Of a stretch of DNA of 64,000 nucleotides, positions 42,471 through 49,207 are shown piece after piece. A program made the translations under genes and the position numbers. The DNA is from Paragorgia papillata. Taxonomy: Eukaryota > Cnidaria > Anthozoa > Scleralcyonacea > Coralliidae. The stretch spans positions 240,001-304,000 of the forward strand of contig JAWNZC010000028.1 in the NCBI GenBank assembly GCA_035771165.1, written 5' to 3'. A model generated the notes under the pieces. The model worked only from the letters and a program-made list of their open reading frames with translations. It made no database searches and was not told the origin of the DNA. Every line of letters begins with the position of its first letter. The stretch's first letter is position 1.

Positions 42471-42630
42471 TAATACAAAAATAACTAGCTTAATAACTAG
42501 CTGTATAACTAGCTATTGCGTGTTTTGTAATAGGTTTATAATACAAAATAACTAGCTTAATAACTAGCTGTATAACTAGCTATTGCGTGTTTTGTAATAG
42601 GTTTATAATACAAAATAACTAGCTTAATAA
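42471..42630. repeat. 67-bp direct repeats in a divergent promoter region
   Basis: ATAACTAGCTTAATAACTAG begins at 42,481 and 42,548 exactly 67 bp apart, and again at 42,615 where it runs into the ATG of the 100-aa gene. Each unit has three TAACTAGCT words and ends AATAGGTTTATAATACAAA. It is the only sizeable non-coding stretch in the element. It may be a binding-site array, enhancer or internal origin. Confidence 0.9.
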
Positions 42631-42933
42631 ATGAGTAATGAAGAAAACATTAATTCTAATTCCCCACCACCACCTATATACGAAGATCCCGAAAATAAAG
42701 TAGAAGACGAAAAAGAAGTGACCGAAGAAAACGAAGAAGAAACCAAAAAACTAATTAACCACATAAAAAATGTGGTTTTAAGTGGTGCAATAATAACTCT
42801 TGGAATAATGGAAGCTGAAAAATGTATTGAAAAAGTAAACCCTAATTATAAAAATGGGTCTTTCTATTTGATGAAACGATGGTTTTTAACCACTGTTGGC
42901 GTAACATGTATATTGCTTTCTAAAGCTAAATAG
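42631..42933 (+). CDS. PPxY-containing membrane protein, 100 aa
   Basis: The N-terminus has NSPPPPIYEDP, a canonical PPxY late-domain motif (residues 12-17 region). Such motifs bind WW domains of NEDD4-type ubiquitin ligases and recruit ESCRT for budding. An acidic stretch follows, then hydrophobic segments at about 48-60 (NVVLSGAIITLGIM) and 83-97 (RWFLTTVGVTCILLS). A two-span membrane protein with a late domain would fit envelope acquisition or membrane trafficking. No family recognised beyond the motif. Confidence 0.6.
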   Translation: MSNEENINSNSPPPPIYEDPENKVEDEKEVTEENEEETKKLINHIKNVVLSGAIITLGIMEAEKCIEKVNPNYKNGSFYLMKRWFLTTVGVTCILLSKAK

Positions 42934-42943
42934 TTTTCTTAAA

Positions 42944-42970
42944 ATTTTCATACCTAAAAAGTATGAAAAT
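42944..42970. terminator. Gene-end hairpin after the PPxY gene
   Basis: ATTTTCATAC, CTAAAAA, GTATGAAAAT: a 10-bp stem that runs directly into AAATG of the resolvase gene. Confidence 0.7.
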
Positions 42971-42972
42971 AA

Positions 42973-43488
42973 ATGTTAATATTATCCATAGACATTGGAA
43001 TTAAACATTTTTGTTATAGTGTGGAGGAATACAAAAAAGATCCACTTTCCGGTTGTGTAAAAGAACTTAAAAATTCATGTTTAGCAAAAGATGGAAGAAA
43101 AGAAGTTTCTACAAAAGTTCTTAATACCGTTTCTGCTATTATTCAGGATATTTTCCAAAGGTTTGCGGTTACTAATGTTTTAATAGAAAAACAAGGACGT
43201 CAAAATATAAACTGTATTCGAATAATGCAACACATTTGGACCTTAATTACATTGCTTTTTCCAGGTGTTGAACTAGAACTGTACTCCCCAAAATTTAAAA
43301 CAAGTGTATTTGGGGTAAAGCTTAGTGATTACAAATCACGTAAAAAGTGGACTGTACAGCACGCTAAAAAAATAATGGAACAACGTGATGATCAAGAAAC
43401 TTTAACATTACTTAGTGCTAAAAAAGCGGATGATATGGCGGATTGCTTGTTAATGAGTCTTAGCTGGATGTATAAAAAGTATGGTTAG
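42973..43488 (+). CDS. RuvC/Ydc2-type Holliday-junction resolvase, 171 aa
   Basis: It has an RNase-H fold with the four expected acidic residues. SIDIGIKH contains D7, NVLIEKQGRQ contains E72, and KKADDMADCLLMSL contains D153/D154 and D157. The layout matches the poxvirus A22 / mitochondrial Ydc2 group. These enzymes cut four-way junctions symmetrically and resolve concatemers before packaging. The start AAAATAAATG puts it in the late-like class, in keeping with a packaging role. It is not part of the common Polinton core, and linear protein-primed genomes are not expected to form concatemers, so its presence is notable. Confidence 0.8.
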   Translation: MLILSIDIGIKHFCYSVEEYKKDPLSGCVKELKNSCLAKDGRKEVSTKVLNTVSAIIQDIFQRFAVTNVLIEKQGRQNINCIRIMQHIWTLITLLFPGVELELYSPKFKTSVFGVKLSDYKSRKKWTVQHAKKIMEQRDDQETLTLLSAKKADDMADCLLMSLSWMYKKYG

Positions 43489-43550
43489 TAAAATGGGTTA
43501 CCAAAAAAGTAGGTAAACCTTATATTTTTTTGTGTGAACTGTTTAACGAA

Positions 43551-45089
43551 TTAAAAAAACTTATAAAATATAAGAAAAGTACTAGCAAGGGAACCTCCGA
43601 AAACTAATGGTAACACAAGCGGTGAATCTTTGTTATGTATTGTGTTTGTTTTATTATGGTCTACCGGTAATGGAAAAGGACTTGTTGTTTTGTTGTGTGT
43701 TAAACTTTCTGGTAATGGAAAAGGACTTACTTTCCGGTGACGTGAAATAATTTTGTTTACATCTTTGTTTCCTCCAAACACCATTTTGTTTGTAGCTAAT
43801 GTAAGAACATTGTTAAAACCACTTATTGGCTCAATTAAAATTCTCATATCTGAAGGTATTAGAATTAAACCTGGTGAAATGGCGAAATTAAGAACAACAT
43901 TAGTACTTTTAATAGCTGTTCGCATATTTGTGATAGCAACTGTTATATCATCATATGCAACTGTGCCATCCATTAGTTGAACAAACACATCTTGGGTTTG
44001 TAAACTTTTTGCACCTTGATCAATAATAGACCATCTAGTTCTTGCCTGTGCACCTAAAATGCTGAAAACATAGCTTTCTATTGATTGTTGAAACATTCTT
44101 TGACCTAGTGCTGTTAACCCAGTGGTGGATTTTGGAATGAAAAGCATGTAATCATCTTCACTTTTTGCGTGACTCCATATGAACTCCTCGTACTCTGTTG
44201 AAACACCCATATTTCCGTGCAAAACAAACTTTAAACCTCTTACTCTTTTCCCTTCATTTTCCAACTCCTGTTTAAAAAGGTGAAGCTTTGCTGACGAACT
44301 GCTATAGCGTTTTTCCCACTTCTCACTAATAGGTATATGTTGTTGGAGTAGTTTAATATTGTTTTCTGTCATAAATATGTTTAGTTTTTTAGGCTGTTTT
44401 AAAAATCTTCTTAAATGGTAAACATAGTGATACTGAACAATGCTTGTTACAATATTGGAATGAGCCCTTTTAATGTTGTTTGTTAGGTGTTCTTTTGATA
44501 TTCCGCACAAGTAGGTGGTCACGTATGAAGCCGCTATTGCAGTAAAGTATGGATTATTAATGTAATCAAATAACTCTGTACGAATGTTTTTGCTTGGTGA
44601 TGTGTTTGAGTATTTAGTATCGATAGGATTAAGATCAGCAACAAACTTTTTCTTTTCCGTAACAAAAGTTAAAAGTGTGTTTGGATTTATATTAGAATCA
44701 TCTTTTTCTGAAATCTTAAGTTTTTCAACCTTTCCTCCGTGTCTCCACCCCCGTGGCCAGTATAAGTACTGTGTCCAATCAGGGTTGTTTTTAAAGGTGT
44801 CCGATGTAATGTTAAAAGTTGAGGAAGAATTATTTGGATCTTTAAAAAGCACCTCCCTAGTGTCAACTTTTCCTTTGTTATTAAGCCAAATAGAAAAAAT
44901 AAACCTGCTTACATCAGCATTTGGATATTTTTCTAAAAACTCTTTACGAAGTTTGGCTTTTTCTAACGGTCCTCCTTTAACCACACCTTTGTATTTTTTT
45001 TCATATAATGTCTTAAGACGTTGTAGTTTTTTAGGCGAGTAAACGTTTGTTATCATTCTATTATATTCTTCTTTTAAGTAACTTCCCAT
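43551..45089 (-). CDS. Large unrecognised protein with C-terminal membrane anchor, 512 aa
   Basis: No family recognised. The N-terminus (to about residue 70) is basic and helical. Residues 110-450 look globular and mixed alpha/beta (Trp-rich YLYWPRGWRHGGK; later GLILIPSDMRILIEP). At about 455-480 the phrase SPFPLP occurs twice. The last about 20 residues (LPLVFGGSLASTFLIFYKF) form a membrane anchor. MG at the start does not fit the best myristoylation pattern. Late-type start. It shares a 16-bp divergent promoter with the integrase. It may be a virion surface or vertex protein; this is a guess from size and anchor. Confidence 0.5.
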   Translation of the reverse strand: MGSYLKEEYNRMITNVYSPKKLQRLKTLYEKKYKGVVKGGPLEKAKLRKEFLEKYPNADVSRFIFSIWLNNKGKVDTREVLFKDPNNSSSTFNITSDTFKNNPDWTQYLYWPRGWRHGGKVEKLKISEKDDSNINPNTLLTFVTEKKKFVADLNPIDTKYSNTSPSKNIRTELFDYINNPYFTAIAASYVTTYLCGISKEHLTNNIKRAHSNIVTSIVQYHYVYHLRRFLKQPKKLNIFMTENNIKLLQQHIPISEKWEKRYSSSSAKLHLFKQELENEGKRVRGLKFVLHGNMGVSTEYEEFIWSHAKSEDDYMLFIPKSTTGLTALGQRMFQQSIESYVFSILGAQARTRWSIIDQGAKSLQTQDVFVQLMDGTVAYDDITVAITNMRTAIKSTNVVLNFAISPGLILIPSDMRILIEPISGFNNVLTLATNKMVFGGNKDVNKIISRHRKVSPFPLPESLTHNKTTSPFPLPVDHNKTNTIHNKDSPLVLPLVFGGSLASTFLIFYKFF

Positions 45090-45105
45090 TTATTTATTAA
45101 ATAAA
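45090..45105. promoter_or_regulatory. 16-bp bidirectional start region
   Basis: Only TTATTTATTAAATAAA separates the start codons of the 512-aa gene (minus) and the integrase (plus). It is close to a palindrome and gives each gene an AATAAA-ATG type start. It is too short for two conventional polymerase II promoters with leaders. Confidence 0.75.
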
Positions 45106-46068
45106 ATGACAACTTTAACCTTACTCGACCTTGAGTTAAGAAATATTTATTACAATCCTGTAACCGGTTACCAAAGTGCGGAAAAGCTTTACCAAAAAGC
45201 GGTCGAACAAAATGTAAAAGGAGTTTCAAGAAAGTTAGTAAAGGAGTGGTTATCTTCACAAAGTACATACACACTACATAAACCGCTAAGAAAACCACGT
45301 AAAACACAAAAAACTTTTGTTAAAAATTTAGCTGACCAGCTTCAAATGGACTTAGTGGATATGGCGAAGTTTAGTTCTGTAAATAAGAAGTTTAACTGGA
45401 TTTTAACGGGAGTTGAAATTTTAAGTAGATTTGCTTTTACCATTCCTGTACACAGAAAAAATACAGAAAGTATGGTAGAAGGAGTTGGTAAAATGCTTAA
45501 GGAATTCAAACATCACTTTAAAAAATATCCCGAGGTTGTTCAGTTTGACAATGGCAATGAGTTTTATAATGTTGGAGTAAAAACTTTGTTAAAATCCCAT
45601 AACATAGAGTACTTTTCAACACTTTCAGAACGCAAAGCAGCTATTGTAGAAAGATTTAACAGAACATTAAAAACAAGGATGTGGAAATATTTTACCGCTA
45701 AACAAACAAAAACTTGGATAGATGTCTTGGATAAATTTACTAAAAGTTATAACAACACATTTCATTCAACTATTAAAAGAAGGCCAAATAGCGTTAATTC
45801 TGATAACCAGGATGAGGTTTTCTTAACTTTATACGGTTTACCACCGACAAAATTTCCAACACCCAAATTTAAGGTCGGCGACCATGTAAGAATATACAAA
45901 TACAAAAAAAAATTTTCAAAGGGATATGATCCTAATTTTACAAGTGAAGTTTTTAAAATATCAGCTGTATTCCGCGGTGATCCGGTAATGTACCGCATTA
46001 GTGATAACTCAGGTGAAAATGTTATTGGTAAGTTTTACAATGAAGAGTTGACACTAGTTTTACCATAA
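45106..46068 (+). CDS. Retroviral-type DDE integrase, 320 aa
   Basis: RNase-H-like catalytic core with D82 (QMDLVDMAKF), D148 (VQFDNGNEF) and E182 (AAIVERFNRTLK), spaced D-65-D-33-E. The N-terminal about 60 residues resemble the helical zinc-less header of Polinton integrases. The C-terminus (FKVGDHVRIYKYKKKF, then VYRISD-type strands) is an SH3/chromo-like DNA-binding domain. It joins the AG...CT termini to target DNA and makes the 6-bp duplication seen at both ends. All catalytic residues are present, so it may be active. Confidence 0.92.
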   Translation: MTTLTLLDLELRNIYYNPVTGYQSAEKLYQKAVEQNVKGVSRKLVKEWLSSQSTYTLHKPLRKPRKTQKTFVKNLADQLQMDLVDMAKFSSVNKKFNWILTGVEILSRFAFTIPVHRKNTESMVEGVGKMLKEFKHHFKKYPEVVQFDNGNEFYNVGVKTLLKSHNIEYFSTLSERKAAIVERFNRTLKTRMWKYFTAKQTKTWIDVLDKFTKSYNNTFHSTIKRRPNSVNSDNQDEVFLTLYGLPPTKFPTPKFKVGDHVRIYKYKKKFSKGYDPNFTSEVFKISAVFRGDPVMYRISDNSGENVIGKFYNEELTLVLP

Positions 46069-46073
46069 ATAAA

Positions 46074-47372
46074 ATGGAAGGATTTGAATTTGAAACCTTT
46101 AATGATAGTAACACAATAGAAAAAATAATGGAAGAAGAAACAAGTTTTATAGACAACGCATTTGAAGACTTTGATGAATACGATGACTTTGATGATTATG
46201 ACGAAACCATTAATTTGGAAGGAAGATCAGATTTAAGACCATTTGATCCTAATGAGTGGGTTGAAGAAACAGATAACGTAAAAGAAAACACAATGGAAAA
46301 CAGACGAAAACGGTGGGAAACCGCTGAAAGGCAAAGAATCACAAGAACACGGAAAAAATTTTTCCGTAAAGAATTTAACCAAGAAATAGTTATGAAAGAT
46401 GGCCCTGCTTCAAGAGAGTTGGTGAACAAAAGTTTAATTTCTATATCCGAAAAAACTGGAAAGGTAAACGGTATTTTATACGATGGAAAAAGAGTTGTTG
46501 TTAGAAGAGGAAATGACTTTGTTTTAAGTAAAAGTGAGGTCGCAAAAGATGCGGTGGAAAGGTATACCATTCTTATGGAGCGTGCACGTATTGAACATAG
46601 CAAAACCGCAAATGGTTCTATTGAGGATATTGTTGGCGACCTTCCTGGCACACCAGCTATTAACGGAATTAGAGCAAATGTTATCGACAACATCCAAGAT
46701 GAACTAGAAATTAATAATAATTCGGTTGATAGAACACAACTTACAAATGAAGAAATAAGAGAACTTGGTGGAATACTAGCTGTGGATAACATAGATAACT
46801 TAGATGCTGTTGAAATAGCTGTTAAGTATTGGGATGACAAAGCAAAAGCTGAAACTGATGGTCGTAAAAAAGCTGTTTACAAAGACATCTCAGATGTTGC
46901 TAAGTTAAAAGCCGAAGAACTAAGATTAAAAAATAACTTAAAACCTGAAAGGGAAGAAACCTTAGATAGGATAGCTGACGATGATTTAACAAAATTCCAA
47001 AAATTTAAAAAATTTGCTAAGGCTAACTTCATATCTTTGTCAACATTAGCTATAACTATTGGTGGTATTATAACAACAGTAGTTATATTTGGTAAAAAAA
47101 ACTTAACCAAAGCTGCAAAAGAAGCTGCAAAAGTTGCCGCCGATTTAGCAAAATTAACACTAAAATTAGCACAAACCCAGTTAAAAATTTTACAAGCTGC
47201 TTTACCAGTAATTCTTAAGCTTTTTGATTTGCTAACAAAAATGCTGTTATTAGGATCTAACGGTTTACTGTGGTTAACGAAAAATTTATGGATTCTAGCT
47301 GTTGCTTTCGCTTATATACTTTACAAAAACGTAAAGGCGCTTCTTCCTAAAAATGAAGAAAAAAAAACATAA
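46074..47372 (+). CDS. Multi-span membrane protein with acidic head, 432 aa
   Basis: The start follows the integrase stop by five bases (TAAATAAAATG). Residues 1-70 are very acidic (FEDFDEYDDFDDYDE), then a basic patch (ENRRKRWETAERQR), then a helical region. Hydrophobic segments lie at about 325-348 (SLSTLAITIGGIITTVVIFG), 385-400 and 405-425, with amphipathic Ala/Lys helices between. No family recognised. It could be a membrane-active virion protein. Co-directional with integrase and the next two genes. Confidence 0.5.
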   Translation: MEGFEFETFNDSNTIEKIMEEETSFIDNAFEDFDEYDDFDDYDETINLEGRSDLRPFDPNEWVEETDNVKENTMENRRKRWETAERQRITRTRKKFFRKEFNQEIVMKDGPASRELVNKSLISISEKTGKVNGILYDGKRVVVRRGNDFVLSKSEVAKDAVERYTILMERARIEHSKTANGSIEDIVGDLPGTPAINGIRANVIDNIQDELEINNNSVDRTQLTNEEIRELGGILAVDNIDNLDAVEIAVKYWDDKAKAETDGRKKAVYKDISDVAKLKAEELRLKNNLKPEREETLDRIADDDLTKFQKFKKFAKANFISLSTLAITIGGIITTVVIFGKKNLTKAAKEAAKVAADLAKLTLKLAQTQLKILQAALPVILKLFDLLTKMLLLGSNGLLWLTKNLWILAVAFAYILYKNVKALLPKNEEKKT

Positions 47373-47375
47373 TAA

Positions 47376-47891
47376 ATGAACACAGAAGAACTTAACTTTG
47401 AAGAAGAAATTCCAGTTACGCAAAGCTTCAGCGACGCTACGCAAAATAACAACCTTAGAGATGAGTTGCTACGCATGTCTGCCGCAAAAGAAATTAAATA
47501 CTCAGAAAAATATATTAAAAAAGCATCCCAAAGTGCTTTAGAAAAAATTAAGGAAGACCACCAGCGCAACCAAAAGGATAAAGTTAACACACAATTAACT
47601 GAGAGCCTTATCTCTAAGTTCTCAACATTAATGGAACAACTAAATATGGTTGAAAACAACGGTGACTTAGACAAAGAATTATCATCAAACAAACTTTTTC
47701 ATGATGATGTTAAGGTAATGGTTATGAAAATATCTCCTTTCATTCCTATGCTTGGTTTGCTAACAGGAGGATTAACACTTGCAAAACATATGTGGAACAA
47801 AAAAGTAGTAAATAAAGATGAAGTACAAAGTGATCAGAGTTCTAGTACAAGTGATGTTAATATCGATACTTCTAATTCCGATAACAGTTGA
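47376..47891 (+). CDS. Single-span protein, 171 aa
   Basis: No family recognised. Charged helical N-terminal two thirds, one hydrophobic segment at about 122-140 (ISPFIPMLGLLTGGLTLA), then a Ser/Asp-rich tail (SSSTSDVNIDTSNSDNS). It starts three bases after the previous stop (ACATAATAAATG). Same layout class as the other membrane proteins of the element. Confidence 0.5.
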   Translation: MNTEELNFEEEIPVTQSFSDATQNNNLRDELLRMSAAKEIKYSEKYIKKASQSALEKIKEDHQRNQKDKVNTQLTESLISKFSTLMEQLNMVENNGDLDKELSSNKLFHDDVKVMVMKISPFIPMLGLLTGGLTLAKHMWNKKVVNKDEVQSDQSSSTSDVNIDTSNSDNS

Positions 47892-47922
47892 GTTAATATT
47901 ACTTAAAATATTATTATCTTAA

Positions 47923-47948
47923 TTTCCCATTTTTAATAAAATGGGAAA
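47923..47948. terminator. Gene-end hairpin overlapping the next start
   Basis: TTTCCCATTTT, TAAT, AAAATGGGAAA: an 11-bp stem. Its right arm contains the AAAATGGGAAA start of the 96-aa gene, so hairpin and late-type start are fused. Confidence 0.7.
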
Positions 47949-48231
47949 CTCAAAAAGTAAAACCAAAAGCGAAAAAGAAAAACTTAATAAAAACCACAAC
48001 ACAAGAAAAGGTTTTCAGTTTGGAATTAGTTTCGGAAAAGATTCTGAAACAATAGAAGGAAATTTACAAATGGGGTGGACTAACAAAACAGTTAAAAACT
48101 ACTCTCGTATTTCTGGTTGTACCACTTGTCAACACCATTCGGAATCTCAACGCACCTCTCCCGAACAAGATCATCAATTACCATCAGCTCCCCGTCAAAC
48201 AAACTCTGATCAAAGTGAACCCCTCTCATAA
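47941..48231 (+). CDS. Predicted N-myristoylated basic protein, 96 aa
   Basis: It begins MGNSKSKTKSEKEK: Gly2, Ser6 and a run of Lys fit the MGxxxS N-myristoylation consensus plus a polybasic membrane-binding patch. The rest is hydrophilic with a CTTC pair and a Pro/Ser/Gln tail. Its last 140 bases overlap, in the opposite direction, the coding end of the 171-aa minus gene, so the C-terminus is constrained by another protein. It could act as a matrix-like or membrane-targeting factor. No homologue recognised. Confidence 0.6.
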   Translation: MGNSKSKTKSEKEKLNKNHNTRKGFQFGISFGKDSETIEGNLQMGWTNKTVKNYSRISGCTTCQHHSESQRTSPEQDHQLPSAPRQTNSDQSEPLS

Positions 48232-48607
48232 ACTCCCTAAGTTTATTCAAAATTTTTTTGTAATTTTTAAAGGCGAACTTGTTTCTATCCCTTAGTTTTG
48301 ACAAGTTTATTTTTTTCATATAACCTGCTATTAAAAGTCCTAGTCCTGACAGTGCACCCAAAATTATTGGATTAAGTGTAATGCAACCTAAAACAGTTCC
48401 ACCGGTTCCACCGGTTATCAACCCTACTTTAATAACCATAAGAATATTATCTTTTATCCTACTTTGTTTGCTCATTCTACCATAGCATTCCATTAATCTA
48501 TGGTAGTGTTTATACATTTCTTTAAATCTTTTCATCTGATCTTCGGATAAATCTTTTGAAATATGGTTAAAGTTATATATATTTTTCTTAACTTTGGAGG
48601 TTACCAT
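48092..48607 (-). CDS. Two-span membrane protein, 171 aa
   Basis: The N-terminal about 55 residues are helical and charged. Hydrophobic segments at about 58-75 (VIKVGLITGGTGGTVLG) and 80-95 (PIILGALSGLGLLIAGY) form a Gly-rich hairpin. They are followed by a basic helical region and a conserved-looking FDGELMVIDDLVRERC. No family is named, though I think similar proteins recur in cnidarian mobile elements. Late-type start AGTAATAAATG. Convergent overlap with the myristoylated protein gene. Confidence 0.6.
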   Translation of the reverse strand: MVTSKVKKNIYNFNHISKDLSEDQMKRFKEMYKHYHRLMECYGRMSKQSRIKDNILMVIKVGLITGGTGGTVLGCITLNPIILGALSGLGLLIAGYMKKINLSKLRDRNKFAFKNYKKILNKLREFMRGVHFDQSLFDGELMVIDDLVRERCVEIPNGVDKWYNQKYESSF

Positions 48608-48629
48608 TTATTACTATATATAAAGGGGA

Positions 48630-48702
48630 GGGACACTTTTTGGAACCATTTTTAAGGACAACTTTAGTGGGACACCTTTTAGAAAAAGTGTGTAATAAAG
48701 GA
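48630..48702 (+). promoter_or_regulatory. 73-bp intergenic cassette, copy 2
   Basis: Near-identical to 34,257-34,329: GGGACACTTTTTGGAACC, then GGACAACTTT, then an ACAC...GTGT inverted repeat and GTAATAAAGG. Here it stands upstream of the 107-aa and polymerase genes. About 75 bp of A/T sequence and a second TATAATAAAG box (48,762-48,771) follow before the first ATG. Confidence 0.7.
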
Positions 48703-48776
48703 GAAGTATATAAAGTAAAAAAAAAAAATCTTTTTTTTACTTTAAAGAAACAAAAAGATACTATAATAAAGAAGTA

Positions 48777-49100
48777 ATGTATACAATAAGAAAACTAAGA
48801 CAAATGGGAAAAGAAAGAGGAATTAAATACTTTTCAAGAATGAATAGTAAAACTTTATGTGAAAAACTTGGTCTTACGTTAGTGAGAAACCAAGCATTTG
48901 ACACACACAACAAAGACAAAATTAGAATACCAGTCAAAATCATAGTTAAAAACATTGAAAATGGTGAAACAACAGAATTCCCAAGTATTTACAAAGCAGC
49001 AAAACATCTAAATGTAAACCCAAACTATATTTACAAGTTTTTAAAGGAAAAAACTGTATTAATAAAGGGGTGTCACTACTCTGTTAACAAACAAGTTTAA
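48777..49100 (+). CDS. SAP/HeH-like plus NUMOD1-like DNA-binding protein, 107 aa
   Basis: Residues 1-35 (TIRKLRQMGKERGIKYFSR...) look like a small SAP/HeH-type helix-extension-helix. Residues about 53-93 (KNIENGETTEF, then YKAAKHLNVNPNYIYKFLK) fit the NUMOD1-type DNA-binding module that accompanies homing endonucleases and viral regulators. There is no nuclease motif, so it is probably a regulator or a remnant specificity domain. The early-type start (ACTATAATAAAGAAGTA-ATG) and the position before the polymerase suggest an early DNA-binding role. Confidence 0.55.
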   Translation: MYTIRKLRQMGKERGIKYFSRMNSKTLCEKLGLTLVRNQAFDTHNKDKIRIPVKIIVKNIENGETTEFPSIYKAAKHLNVNPNYIYKFLKEKTVLIKGCHYSVNKQV

Positions 49101-49131
49101 ATACTATATTACCATTATTCTTCCTTTTTTT

Positions 49132-49160
49132 AAATTTCCTATGTATTTTATAGGAAATTT
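49132..49160. terminator. Gene-end hairpin upstream of the polymerase gene
   Basis: AAATTTCCTAT, seven bases, ATAGGAAATTT: an 11-bp stem, 30 bp after the stop of the 107-aa gene and 48 bp before the polymerase start. Confidence 0.7.
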
Positions 49161-49190
49161 ATAATTGCTTTTTTTTTTGAAAAATATTAC

Positions 49191-49200
49191 TATAATAAAG
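49191..49200 (+). promoter_or_regulatory. Early-type TATAATAAAG box of the polymerase gene
   Basis: TATAATAAAG followed by GGATAAG and the ATG at 49,208. Confidence 0.6.
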
Positions 49201-49207
49201 GGATAAG

